NCBI RefSeq assembly: GCF_037974265.1
Contig: NZ_CP150233.1
Span: 1,488,001 to 1,552,000, forward strand
Length of the DNA stretch: 64,000 nucleotides
Source: Paenibacillus sp. FSL R5-0623
Lineage (GTDB): Bacteria > Bacillota > Bacilli > Paenibacillales > Paenibacillaceae
Reading direction: 5' to 3'
Both the position numbers and the translations under genes were made by a program. Position 1 is the stretch's first letter. Each line of letters opens with the position of its first letter. Under the pieces are notes generated by a model. That model did not search any database. It was given only the letters and a program-made list of their open reading frames with translations, and was not told the origin of the DNA. This document shows, in pieces, positions 12,598 through 22,025 of this stretch.

Positions 12598-12630
12598 AAG
12601 GGCCCTTTCCGTTATAGGAGAGGGCCCTTT
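12598..12630 (+). terminator. Terminator after the GbsR-like gene
   Basis: AAAGGGCCCT and AGGGCCCTTT pair perfectly across a 13-base loop, and the second arm ends in T. Confidence 0.75.
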
Positions 12631-12716
12631 GGTCTGTGCAATAACTTACTGATTTATAATGAAGGAACATGATGTAAAAGATAATCTTGCCCATCGTATC
12701 GACCTATGCTCACCGT

Positions 12717-14348
12717 CTAATGTCCGATCAGACCTGCCTGAGGAAAGACTACAGATTGCTGAGCAATCTGTTCCAGTTCGTTCAGAATCTGCAACCGGCC
12801 ACCCGGGGTCCAGCATAACCGTTGCCAGTTCGAGATATCATGAACGTTACCATACAATACAGCAGGGGATCGATTCCATGATGCTGTTTGTTTCATGCGC
12901 CGGAACAGCTTCTCATTGGCAGGCTGAAGCGAAGCACGATGGATCAACAGGTAATCTGTGTCCAGCACAGGGATACTATCCGCTACATACTCATTTCTGG
13001 AACTTTCGGGAGATACAAGCTGAGCAGGCTGAAGTCCCAATTCAGCATACAACAAGTGATTTAATGGATGCGCGCCAGTCCCTTGTAAGCGAATGAACTG
13101 ATTCGTAACCTCCATCAGAGCCAACCTGTTTTGTCCGAAATAGGGTTGCAGGTTCAGGCTTGCTTCAAGCTTGCGAAACGCAAGTTCTTTGAAATTTAGC
13201 AACGCTTGTTTCTCACGTCCGACCAGTTCGGCGATGCGAATATGGTTCTCTTTCCAGTCATCAGTGGACTTCAAGATGATGGTGGGTGCAATACTTTTCA
13301 GTCGATCGTAATAGGGCTTGTGGTAAAAGTCACCGATGATCAAGTCTGGCTTCGCCTGCCGAAGTTGGTCTAATTGTCTTGTTAATCGGCGTTCTTGTTC
13401 ATATTCATCCGCTTCTCGGTCAAACATTCCTTCACCTTCCAACACAGCTACCGGACGCAGTCCAAGCGAGGCCAAGTTCTCATGGAATCCCATAATGGAT
13501 GCCGTAGCTACGCGAAGTTGATCTCTTTTCATATATACGCTGGGAGCAATCCCCAAGGTTTGTTTGAATTTACGGCTAAAATAATACTCATTGCCATACC
13601 CGACAGATACCGCGACGTCTTTGAGGACACAGGATTCCTCTGTCAGCTGTTTTTTGGCTTCGTTTATACGTAAACGATTCAGGTAATCGGTCGGTGACAT
13701 GCCTTTGGCCTTCTTGAAACTGCGTGAATAGGAGCTGGGTGTGAGTCCAGCAATCTTGGCAAGCTGATCCATGCTGATTCCTTCACTCATGTAACGTCGC
13801 ATATACATAATACTGCGTTCCAAGGCAGGGTCCACTTTCTCATGATTGGCTTCCAGCCTGTTCTCTGAGAGAAATTGCAACAGCTCATGCAGCTGGCTAT
13901 GTATGCTGATAAAGTGATCTGGTTGAAGACCGCGATAGGTTTCATAGAGTTGTTCCAAACGTAATACAGCCTGCTGCTCATGACGAACCAGCAATCTGCC
14001 TGTCTGCCAATCCAGCGGGAAGGCGGGTGAAGAGGTCATTTTCCATTCACCGCGCACTTGCTGCAAACAAACCGTATCCATACTTAGCAATATACATTCG
14101 GTCACATTTGAGCGTGCAGCAGCCTCGATGCTTGTTCCTGGCTTCAGTACAAACAAGCTGCCCGCTTGCGCCGTATATGCTGTATCATTCAGGACCAGAA
14201 TACCGTCTCCTTGCAAAATAAGACAGAGCATGGGCCGTGACACCGTCTTGCCTTGCACACGGAAATTCTCCCCACGACGCACACGGCACATGGAGGAGAG
14301 GAGCGGTAGAGATGAGGTTTCAGCAATGAAGGGAAACTGTTCAGTCAT
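12717..14348 (-). CDS. AraC-type regulator with siderophore-binding domain (Btr-like)
   Basis: Transcription activator of 543 residues: N-terminal cupin-like part (1-160), double HTH of the AraC family (about 175-280, including MDQLAKIAGLTPSSYSRSFK and VSVGYGNEYYFSRKFKQ), then a FecB/TroA-type ligand domain (290-543). This is the architecture of Bacillus Btr, which senses ferric bacillibactin and activates its uptake genes. Start 14348 is preferred over 14357 because AAAGGA lies 8 bases before it and overlaps the other ATG. A Fur box sits 31 bases upstream. No siderophore transporter is in the window, so the target lies elsewhere. Confidence 0.85.
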   Translation of the reverse strand: MTEQFPFIAETSSLPLLSSMCRVRRGENFRVQGKTVSRPMLCLILQGDGILVLNDTAYTAQAGSLFVLKPGTSIEAAARSNVTECILLSMDTVCLQQVRGEWKMTSSPAFPLDWQTGRLLVRHEQQAVLRLEQLYETYRGLQPDHFISIHSQLHELLQFLSENRLEANHEKVDPALERSIMYMRRYMSEGISMDQLAKIAGLTPSSYSRSFKKAKGMSPTDYLNRLRINEAKKQLTEESCVLKDVAVSVGYGNEYYFSRKFKQTLGIAPSVYMKRDQLRVATASIMGFHENLASLGLRPVAVLEGEGMFDREADEYEQERRLTRQLDQLRQAKPDLIIGDFYHKPYYDRLKSIAPTIILKSTDDWKENHIRIAELVGREKQALLNFKELAFRKLEASLNLQPYFGQNRLALMEVTNQFIRLQGTGAHPLNHLLYAELGLQPAQLVSPESSRNEYVADSIPVLDTDYLLIHRASLQPANEKLFRRMKQTASWNRSPAVLYGNVHDISNWQRLCWTPGGRLQILNELEQIAQQSVVFPQAGLIGH

Positions 14349-14379
14349 ACGGACCATCCTTTTGTCTTATTTTTCTTAA

Positions 14380-14394
14380 TGATAACAATTATCA
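14380..14394 (-). promoter_or_regulatory. Fur box upstream of the Btr-like gene
   Basis: TGATAACAATTATCA matches the 7-1-7 Fur consensus TGATAATnATTATCA at 13 of 14 defined bases. Position just before the gene indicates repression by Fur-iron, as for btr in Bacillus. Confidence 0.85.
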
Positions 14395-14438
14395 TTCTCA
14401 TATGGAAGATGTTTTTGAAAAATAGTTTTCGACAACCC

Positions 14439-14486
14439 AAAAAGGACTACCAGGAGCCATGATGGCTGCAAGGTAATCCTTTTTGT
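14439..14486 (-). terminator. Terminator of the DUF5050-type gene
   Basis: Long imperfect inverted repeat with outer arms AAAAAGGA and TCCTTTTT and an inner AGCCATCATGGCT; T run on the minus strand, 50 bases after the stop of the next gene. Confidence 0.8.
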
Positions 14487-14534
14487 TACGGACATGTCCG
14501 TTGAATGGGCTATACGCCTGAATCAACATATATG

Positions 14535-15821
14535 TTAGTACGGTGTCACCAATAGAATATTGTCTAGGAAAACGTCACTCATTACTTTTTTCCCTGTTCC
14601 ACCCGTTTGCACGTGATACAAGCGATATTGATCTTTGGCATTAATGTAGAAGAGGCCCGCAACATCATCTCTGATATGGAATGCATCCCATTCGTCCCCG
14701 GTAAGTTTCGTTACCTTGAGAGCTGTATTAACCGAATAGAGTCCGTTGTTGCCCGAGATGTATGCAGCCGTAGATGTACCATTGGTCAACTGATTCGCCA
14801 CATACGTTACATTTGTCAGGTTCAGGTTGGCAGACTTGGTCACTTTGTTGCCCGAGACCGTTTTCGCATAAGCCTTTTTGTCTGCATCGATAAGGACAAC
14901 TTTGTCTGTACCTAAGGCACTTACTTCACGAACGCTTTTGTTATGAAGCTGAAGTGTTTTGGCTGAAGTTGTCAACGCAAACGCTTTGCCTTTGGCATAA
15001 TTGTAATCCTTATTGCTGTCGAGAACGATTCCTTTGTTATATACGTAAAGATTGTTTCCCCAACCACCGGAATATACAGCATTCACATCCAGTTTGGCTT
15101 TGGGATTAACCGCAGTTGCTTTGCCAGTGTTGTAGTTCACCTTATACATGACAACAGCATTGGTAGAATAGAAATCCTCGTAGGGGTCTGTATTTACCAT
15201 CAGTTGCAGTTCGTTTTTGGATTGATTTGTAAAATAACGTCCTTCTACTGCGCCTGCGGCAATCCGCTGCACAGCACCAGAACCGTTGGACGTTTTGGAC
15301 ACGATCCACGTGTTTCCATTAACCAACGCATTATAGTAGGCACGCCCTTTGGTTACCAGGAGGAATGGGAAGTCGGTATCAGCCTTGTCAGCAATCTTGG
15401 TGACAGCTGAAGCGTTACTATTGCCATTCGCGCGATAAATGGTACCTGTAGCATCCAGATAATAGATGAATCCGTTATCTGTATAATAGCTGAGTACATC
15501 TGTAGCAAATGTCTCTGCCGCATCGCTGGACCCGTCATTCGGAACCCGAAGCAGTGTTGTGGAAGAAGCAGTCTGCGTGTAGTAGAGATAAGAGCCTGCC
15601 GCGTGCAAGTCCACACCTTGGAAATCAATTAATACTTCTGTTGTATTGCTGCCATCCGCGGATACTTTGTACAAAACGCCGTCGGATTCATAATACACTG
15701 TGGATTGGCTAAGTGAAGCTGCCTGGGCTGAGGTTCCACCTCCCAATGTCACTGCTGCAATGAGTGCAAATAACAGCAATGTACAGATGGTGCGTTGTAA
15801 GTATGTATGCCTTGTTTTCAT
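14535..15821 (-). CDS. Secreted DUF5050-type beta-propeller protein
   Basis: 428 residues. An N-terminal signal peptide ends near GGGTSAQA-ASL, so the protein is exported. The mature part repeats blocks such as VYYESDGVLYKVSADGSNTTEV, YLYYTQTASSTTLLRVPNDG and FIYYLDATGTIYRANG every 40-50 residues, the pattern of DUF5050/YncE-like propellers found on Firmicute surfaces. No catalytic motif, SLH domain or LPXTG anchor is seen. Function unknown. It stands alone with its own terminator. Confidence 0.7.
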   Translation of the reverse strand: MKTRHTYLQRTICTLLLFALIAAVTLGGGTSAQAASLSQSTVYYESDGVLYKVSADGSNTTEVLIDFQGVDLHAAGSYLYYTQTASSTTLLRVPNDGSSDAAETFATDVLSYYTDNGFIYYLDATGTIYRANGNSNASAVTKIADKADTDFPFLLVTKGRAYYNALVNGNTWIVSKTSNGSGAVQRIAAGAVEGRYFTNQSKNELQLMVNTDPYEDFYSTNAVVMYKVNYNTGKATAVNPKAKLDVNAVYSGGWGNNLYVYNKGIVLDSNKDYNYAKGKAFALTTSAKTLQLHNKSVREVSALGTDKVVLIDADKKAYAKTVSGNKVTKSANLNLTNVTYVANQLTNGTSTAAYISGNNGLYSVNTALKVTKLTGDEWDAFHIRDDVAGLFYINAKDQYRLYHVQTGGTGKKVMSDVFLDNILLVTPY

Positions 15822-16086
15822 TCGTTCATCGTCCCCTTCGTTCTTCTATATGTATGTCGTTAATTCCTTATGTTATATCGGTAAACTATGGAAGATATGT
15901 TAGATCTCAAACATGAAAAAAGAAGAGGATGAAATTGAATTTCACACCTGTCCAAACCTGAAATTGAATTGCGCATGATGCTGCCAATCCCCTCCCAAAG
16001 CGTTCTCCGCCTGACATGATCGTGATAACATTACACTCAACCAGAGCAGAGGCCAACTGACAATCCAACGACAGGAGTGAAACGAT

Positions 16087-17076
16087 ATGATGAACATAGC
16101 AACGATCGGTACAGGGTCCATTGTAGATGGCATTTTGTCCGCGATCAATGAACTGGAAGATGTTACGTGTACAGCGATGTACTCCCGGAAGAGAGAAACA
16201 GCCCAGGAACTTGCGGGTAAATATGGGGTAAGTACCATCTATACGGACCTGGAACCCCTATTTTCAGATACAAATGTAGATCTCGTATATATTGCTTCAC
16301 CAAACAGCATGCACTACGGACAGGCCTATCAGGCACTTCAACATGGCAAACATGTTGTCTGCGAGAAACCGTTCACGTCCACGCTTCAGGAAGCAGCCAC
16401 GCTGATTACACTTGCAAAAGAAAAGAATCTGTTGCTGTTTGAAGCCATCTCCAACATTCATCTGCCCAATATTAAAGTCATACAGGGGCAACTACCAAAG
16501 CTGGGTCCGATCAAACTCATCCAGTGTAACTACAGTCAATACTCGCGCAAATACAATGATCTGCTGGCAGGGGAGACACCGAACGTATTTAATCCACAAT
16601 TCTCTGGTGGCGCGCTGATGGATATCAATATTTATAATCTGCATCTGGTCATGAATCTGTTTGGCAGTCCGAATACCGTATCGTATACCGCAAATCAGCA
16701 TGCAAACGGCATTGATACATCAGGTGTTGTGGTTCTCCAATATCCGGAGTTTATTGCGGAATGTGTAGGTGCCAAAGACACAAACAGCATGAACTTTGTG
16801 CTCATTCAGGGTGAGAAAGGTTATCTTCAGGTTGTGGGAGGAGCAAACGGTTGCCAGGAGATCAAGCTTCAGATCGGGAACGAGCCTGCTGAGGCGTATA
16901 ATGCCCAGAGCCAATCCAATTGGCTGTACTATGAGTGGGAAGCGTTCAGGGACGTCCATGCAAATGGGGATTACAAAAGGTGTTACGAATTGCTCGAACA
17001 CAGCCAGTCTGTGATGAGTGTACTTATGAGTGCGCGTAAGGATGCCGGGATCGTATTTGCAGCGGACCAACGTTAA
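16087..17076 (+). CDS. Gfo/Idh/MocA-family oxidoreductase
   Basis: NAD(P)-dependent dehydrogenase-like protein of 329 residues. N-terminal Rossmann fold IATIGTGSIVDGIL, then DLVYIASPNSMHYGQ and the EKP signature GKHVVCEKPFTS; the C-terminal alpha/beta domain is complete. Usual substrates are sugars, inositol or derivatives; the substrate here cannot be told. AGGAG lies 9 bases before ATG 16087. It converges with an RpiR regulator only 3 bases away; no shared operon. Confidence 0.85.
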   Translation: MMNIATIGTGSIVDGILSAINELEDVTCTAMYSRKRETAQELAGKYGVSTIYTDLEPLFSDTNVDLVYIASPNSMHYGQAYQALQHGKHVVCEKPFTSTLQEAATLITLAKEKNLLLFEAISNIHLPNIKVIQGQLPKLGPIKLIQCNYSQYSRKYNDLLAGETPNVFNPQFSGGALMDINIYNLHLVMNLFGSPNTVSYTANQHANGIDTSGVVVLQYPEFIAECVGAKDTNSMNFVLIQGEKGYLQVVGGANGCQEIKLQIGNEPAEAYNAQSQSNWLYYEWEAFRDVHANGDYKRCYELLEHSQSVMSVLMSARKDAGIVFAADQR

Positions 17077-17079
17077 TCG

Positions 17080-17874
17080 TTAATACGTATCGCTAATGCT
17101 GCCCATGTATAACATGTCGAAAAGATAGAGTACCGAGACCATCGAAGACATTTTGGACAGCCTTAATTGTTCATTGTATCCGTAAGCCAGTAACGTTTCA
17201 TCACAATGTCTGGAGAGGGTTGAATGGTTGTTGCCCGTGACTGCGATGACTTTCATCTGTTTGTTGCTCAGCACTTTGGCAGCTTCAATCATGGATTGGT
17301 TCTCACCTGTGTGTGATATAACAAAAGACAGCGTCAGGTTATTGGGGTTCATCGTGTTCAAATAATGCATGTTCGGACTATTGTGAGCAATCGCAGATAT
17401 GCCGAGTTCATTCCATTTGGCACAAGCCTGTTGAGCCAGATAATAATTCATATCACTGCCATAGACATCAATGCGTACGGATTCTTTGACCCAGTTCGCG
17501 ATTCGTAACAAAACAGGAGCGTTTAACATCTTGCGGGTATCTTCCAGCGCCTGCTGGTACAGGTAAGGAACCGAGTCGATGGCAGCCAGCACGTTCCCTT
17601 GTTCTGCAATTGCATGATCCTGCGTTTGCAACGCGGAGGGCATCTGTTGATATTCCAGAGCAAGCTTGAGCTGAAAGTCTGGGTACCCCTTGGTACCCAG
17701 CTTTTTGCATAAGCGAACAATGGTGGATGAGCTTGTATAGGTCTGCTGAGCCAGTTCATGGGCTGTAGAATCAAATACAACTTCGGGATTGTTCAGGATA
17801 TGGTTCACAATATGTTTCTCCTGTGCCGTCAATTGTGAAGCATATTTTAATTTTTGAAGTAGTTTGGATTCCAT
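17080..17874 (-). CDS. MurR/RpiR-family transcriptional regulator
   Basis: 264 residues: N-terminal HTH of the RpiR type (STAHELAQQTYTSSSTIVRLCKKLGTKGYPDFQLKL) and a C-terminal SIS sugar-isomerase-like domain (about 125-250, VDVYGSD-like, VISHTGENQSMIEAAKVL) that binds phosphosugars. The start MESKLLQKLKY at 17874 is chosen from family alignment memory; the ribosome site is weak and the frame is open back to 18006. It lies downstream of an ABC exporter pair on the same strand. Target genes unknown. Confidence 0.8.
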   Translation of the reverse strand: MESKLLQKLKYASQLTAQEKHIVNHILNNPEVVFDSTAHELAQQTYTSSSTIVRLCKKLGTKGYPDFQLKLALEYQQMPSALQTQDHAIAEQGNVLAAIDSVPYLYQQALEDTRKMLNAPVLLRIANWVKESVRIDVYGSDMNYYLAQQACAKWNELGISAIAHNSPNMHYLNTMNPNNLTLSFVISHTGENQSMIEAAKVLSNKQMKVIAVTGNNHSTLSRHCDETLLAYGYNEQLRLSKMSSMVSVLYLFDMLYMGSISDTY

Positions 17875-18011
17875 ACCGTTGTTCCATTCCTCTCTAGAAT
17901 CATCCCATAACATATATCTCCACATCATAACCCGCGTATATTTATTTCTCAATCTGTATAGCGGAGCGACAGTGTAAATCTGTTGAATTTCCTCGCTACA
18001 CTCCACATCAT

Positions 18012-18845
18012 TTAGATCTGACTTTCCGCCAGTTGTTGACGACTATTCCATAGCGTGACGAAACGAAGGAGAACCACACTAATGAGCATAAGCACTGCTC
18101 CAATCATGAGTAACATCCAAGGACCAATCAGCAGCATGCCACTGGCTTGACCAGCGACTAAGGCAATGAGGGGAAGGACAATTAATCCGCCAAGCTGATA
18201 GGCTTCCTGGAACCCACGGACCTTGGCCGAGATCAGGACGTTTAATAAAATGACCATAAGACTGCAAGCAGGAACAACCCACACCACAAGTATGATCCAA
18301 TTCAGATTGGGAAACATCAACGTTCCAAACATGGGGTACATCAGAATATTGGCAATGATTCCGTAGATCAGGAAAGTAACCCAGGATAATAGAATGGAAG
18401 GGATCAGGGCAGCTAGCACTTTGCCTTTAAAAAGAGTGCTCATACTGATCGGTGTGAATAACAACCCTTCCAGCGTCTTGCGTTCCTTCTCACCAGCGAA
18501 ACTATTGGCCGTCAGAATGCTGGAGGCCATCACCGGAATGATGAGAAACAAGGGAGCGAACATATACATGGCCAAGTAATAGACAATACGATGATTATCT
18601 GTAGGCATGGAAGCAAGCTGAGGAATCTGTCCACTTTGGGTTAACGCATCCAATGATTCAAGCAGAAAGCTGATGTTGCCCAGTGAACGAAGTTCCATTC
18701 TGGAGGCCGCCCACAGGAGGGCAGAGGGCATAATGATTCCAATAATCAGTGGAACGATCAACATGGGCAACCAGAGCTGAACGCTGGCTGTGACGGACCG
18801 GATATCTTTACGTACCAGTGCATGTATGGCTTGGCGGTTATTCAT
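18012..18845 (-). CDS. ABC-2 type exporter permease
   Basis: Membrane subunit of 277 residues with about six hydrophobic segments and the motif SFAGEKERKTLEGLLFTPIS, characteristic of NatB/YhaP-like ABC-2 permeases. Its start overlaps the end of the ATPase gene by 8 bases. The transported substrate is unknown; sodium or antibiotic export occurs in this group. Confidence 0.8.
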   Translation of the reverse strand: MNNRQAIHALVRKDIRSVTASVQLWLPMLIVPLIIGIIMPSALLWAASRMELRSLGNISFLLESLDALTQSGQIPQLASMPTDNHRIVYYLAMYMFAPLFLIIPVMASSILTANSFAGEKERKTLEGLLFTPISMSTLFKGKVLAALIPSILLSWVTFLIYGIIANILMYPMFGTLMFPNLNWIILVVWVVPACSLMVILLNVLISAKVRGFQEAYQLGGLIVLPLIALVAGQASGMLLIGPWMLLMIGAVLMLISVVLLRFVTLWNSRQQLAESQI

Positions 18846-19743
18846 GGTGGTGTGCCTCCCTTATGGCAAAATAGATACTTTCCAGATCACTGCCCGTGAT
18901 GCGGGCCTGATAAACTTGACCATGCTCCGTTAATTGCCTTAGCAGTAATGGAATATCTTCACGCGATGTAAGCTGAAATGTCGCTTGATGTGCGGAGATT
19001 ATTTCAGGCGTAAAGTCGGTTGCCGTGTGCCATCCATCGGGCATTTCGGCTTCTACTTCGAGCTTCGGAGTGGACAGGTACCGGCTAACAATCTCCTGTT
19101 CCGTGCCTTCCTCCACGATGCGCCCCTTTTCCATGAAAATATAATGATCACAGACGGCTGACAGTTGGGACAGCACGTGGGATGAGACCAGAATTGTCAT
19201 CTTTTCTTCCTTATTTAACTGACGGATAATGCGCAGTACCATCTGAATTCCATCCGGATCCAGGCCATTGGTGGGCTCATCCAGAAACAGGATGGAAGGA
19301 CGGTGCAGGAGTACTCGTGCAAGGCCCAAGCGTTTCTTCATGCCTGTGCTATAGGTGCCGACTTTTCGATGCTGATAATCCTGTAGCTCGAACAGAGTTA
19401 CAAGCTCGTCGATTCGTTTCTTGGCACGCTTCAGGCCAAAAACATCTGCGAAGAAAGTCAGATTGTCACGCCCGCTCATATTTTCATATAATCCACTTTG
19501 CTCGGTAAGGGTGCCACACATGGCCAGTACTTTCTCCGCCTCACGAGCGGTGTCCAATCCGTTAATGGTTACCTTTCCACCGGAAGCGCCCAAGACCCCA
19601 TTCATGATGCGGATCAGTGTAGTTTTGCCCGAACCGTTGGGTCCAATCAACCCGGTGACACTGCCTTGTTTAACTGTGAAACTGACATCATGCAGTGCTT
19701 GATGCACCTTGAATTGCTTGGATATGTTGCGTATTTCGATCAT
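18838..19743 (-). CDS. ABC exporter ATPase
   Basis: 301 residues. Walker A GPNGSGKTT, signature YSTGMKKRLGLARV, Walker B ILFLDEPTNGLDP and H-loop VSSHVLSQ are present, with a C-terminal extension (220-301) seen in NatA/CcmA-like proteins. First gene of a two-gene exporter; a weak GGTGA precedes the ATG. Confidence 0.85.
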   Translation of the reverse strand: MIEIRNISKQFKVHQALHDVSFTVKQGSVTGLIGPNGSGKTTLIRIMNGVLGASGGKVTINGLDTAREAEKVLAMCGTLTEQSGLYENMSGRDNLTFFADVFGLKRAKKRIDELVTLFELQDYQHRKVGTYSTGMKKRLGLARVLLHRPSILFLDEPTNGLDPDGIQMVLRIIRQLNKEEKMTILVSSHVLSQLSAVCDHYIFMEKGRIVEEGTEQEIVSRYLSTPKLEVEAEMPDGWHTATDFTPEIISAHQATFQLTSREDIPLLLRQLTEHGQVYQARITGSDLESIYFAIREAHHHE

Positions 19744-20189
19744 GTATATTCACCGTCCGATCTGAGTTTGGAGATTATACGTGCGGTCGGCTGATATCGT
19801 TCAAATGGACGAAAAAAAATATTTTCCTCCTCCAATAGTCCCGAATGAAGGATGCATATTTACCCTGAAGTCTGTCTGAAATCGGGTCTCAGGTTTGTTT
19901 TCTCTCTGCCTTGTAACATGTATCCTTATTTTAGGGGTAGAACATCCGTTTCATTGCTATTCATAACGTGGTAATGAAAGATAAAAGGCCTTACGTCTCA
20001 TGAATGCCTGAAATATGCATATAACGCCGGTCTTGGTTATCCAGGGCTGGCTTGATGTGATGTTATGGCGCCCCTGTAACGGGGAACGTCTGTTTCTAGC
20101 AATTACATAATAAATTCGTCTAACACATCCATATGAATACATCATATGGGTACATATTGTGTTTGGACGTAGAGGAAGGTGAGTGAGTC
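19744..20189. other. Intergenic, divergent promoters expected
   Basis: 446 bases between the divergent ABC ATPase and HSP90-family genes. AT-rich; no gene, riboswitch or clear operator seen. CATATGAATAC...CATATGGGTAC near 20130 is a loose direct repeat of uncertain meaning. Confidence 0.4.
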
Positions 20190-22025
20190 ATGACAGCATC
20201 CAATGAATATCGTTTTCAAGTGAATCTGAGTGGGATGATCCAGATTTTATCCAACCATCTATATAGCAGTCCTAAAGTGTTCTTGCGAGAACTGATGCAG
20301 AATGCGACGGATGCAATTACCGCACGAACGGAGGCGGAGCCAGGGTATCAGGGTGAAGTGCGAGTTGAACTGACAGGAACAGGTGAGCAACTGACCATGA
20401 TGGTGGAGGACAACGGCATCGGCTTGACTGAAGCTGACATCCATGAATTCCTGGCCATGATTGGACAATCCTCGAAAAGGGGGCAGCAAGCGCTGCTGGA
20501 CGGAGAGACTTCGTTTATCGGGCGTTTCGGGATCGGGTTGTTATCCTGTTTCATGGTGAGTCACGAAATTGTCATGCTGACGCAATCCGCGAAGGGCGGC
20601 CCTTCGATGGAGTGGCGGGGCAAGCCGGATGGCACCTATACGATTCGACAGTTGGACACACAGCTGTCCCCGGGGACCAAAGTATATCTGCGTTGCACAC
20701 CGGACGCGGCGCACTACTTTGAACCAGATTATGTGAAAGAAGCTCTGTTCTATTACGGAGCGTTATTGCCGTATCCGGTCACGTTGCATCATGACGGCGC
20801 GCAACATGTGGTGAATAGCGAGACACCGATCTGGCTGATGGACCCTGCGCTCGCACGTTCACGCAGATCAGAGGTATTGGCTTTTGGTGAACGTCTGCTT
20901 GGCGAGCAGTTCCAGGACTTCATTCCGTTGACGACAGCTTCAGGTCGTACCGGAGGTATTGCTTTTGTACTGCCACACGCGGTTAATCTCAATGCCAAGC
21001 GTTCTCACCGGGTTTACCTGAAGCGAATGCTGATTTCGGAGAAGGCTGAGAACATTTTGCCAGAGTGGGCTTTCTTCGTGAAATGCCTGATCTGGACAGA
21101 TGAGCTTCAACCGACGGCATCACGGGAACATTTCTATGAAAATGAGAAGCTGGAGGAAGTTCGCTCCGAACTCGGAGACGCACTTCGCAAAGGACTGGCT
21201 GACATGGCTGAGAGCCAGACGGAACGGCTGCAGAAGCTGATTCGCCTGCATGCTCTGTCCATGAAGGCACTGGCTGTGCAGGATCAGGCATTCTACGCGA
21301 TGATTCATCGCTGGCTGCCATTTGAGAGCACGAGGGGTCACCGTGAACTGGGTGAGCTGATCGATGAAGGAGAGACGTTGTATTTCACGTCCTCTGTTGA
21401 TGAGTACCGTCAGATTCATCATGTAGCTTCCGCACAATCGATGCTGGTAATTAACGGTGGTTATATCTATGACAGCGATTTGATGGCGACACTGCCGATG
21501 ACCGTGCAAAACGTGCACACGGAGCGGTTACAGCCGGATCAGGTCTCGATGAGTTTCACCGATGTGCCACCCGCTGAGCGTAATCAGTATTATGATGCGT
21601 TGAGACTAGCCGATTCTGCCTTACAGCGCTTCCGTTGTCGAGCTGAGGTGAAAGGTTTTAAGCCATCGGATCTGCCGGTGTTGTTCACGTTGTCTCAGGA
21701 GTCCTCAACACTTCGTGCGCTTGAAAAAGCAAGCGAGGAGAGCACGGAATTATTCTCGTCTGTTCTGGGTTCATTGTCTTCTAACATGAGTTCAGCAGGG
21801 TACTCAACCTTGTATTTGAACGTGAGTAATCCAATCATTCAGCGGGTACTGACATCACCGGATGATCAGATGACGCCGATTGCCATCGAAATGTTATACG
21901 TCAATGCACTGATGATGGGGCATTATGCCATGAGCAAGCAGGAGCTTGAAGTGTTAAATCAGGGCATTGTTCGTTTTATTGATTGGGGTTTGCGTGCAAA
22001 TACGGACCGTAAGGGGGATGCTTGA
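20190..22025 (+). CDS. HSP90-family ATPase (HtpG-like)
   Basis: 611 residues, close to HtpG length. The GHKL nucleotide site is intact: LRELMQNATDAI (N box with catalytic Glu and Asn), VEDNGIGLT (G1), GRFGIGLLSCFMVSHEI (G2 lid). The middle domain keeps a form of the conserved SRE motif (TASREHFYENEKL). The middle and C-terminal parts are otherwise divergent, so it belongs to the atypical HSP90 group rather than canonical HtpG. The C-terminus lacks the eukaryotic MEEVD. It overlaps the next gene as TGATG at 22023-22027, implying coupled expression with a helical-repeat partner. Clients unknown. Confidence 0.85.
   Translation: MTASNEYRFQVNLSGMIQILSNHLYSSPKVFLRELMQNATDAITARTEAEPGYQGEVRVELTGTGEQLTMMVEDNGIGLTEADIHEFLAMIGQSSKRGQQALLDGETSFIGRFGIGLLSCFMVSHEIVMLTQSAKGGPSMEWRGKPDGTYTIRQLDTQLSPGTKVYLRCTPDAAHYFEPDYVKEALFYYGALLPYPVTLHHDGAQHVVNSETPIWLMDPALARSRRSEVLAFGERLLGEQFQDFIPLTTASGRTGGIAFVLPHAVNLNAKRSHRVYLKRMLISEKAENILPEWAFFVKCLIWTDELQPTASREHFYENEKLEEVRSELGDALRKGLADMAESQTERLQKLIRLHALSMKALAVQDQAFYAMIHRWLPFESTRGHRELGELIDEGETLYFTSSVDEYRQIHHVASAQSMLVINGGYIYDSDLMATLPMTVQNVHTERLQPDQVSMSFTDVPPAERNQYYDALRLADSALQRFRCRAEVKGFKPSDLPVLFTLSQESSTLRALEKASEESTELFSSVLGSLSSNMSSAGYSTLYLNVSNPIIQRVLTSPDDQMTPIAIEMLYVNALMMGHYAMSKQELEVLNQGIVRFIDWGLRANTDRKGDA

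Noticed and set aside
12659..13096. 145-codon plus-strand frame
   Set aside because: Lies antisense within the Btr-like gene, no ribosome site, no recognisable domain; a shadow of the real gene.
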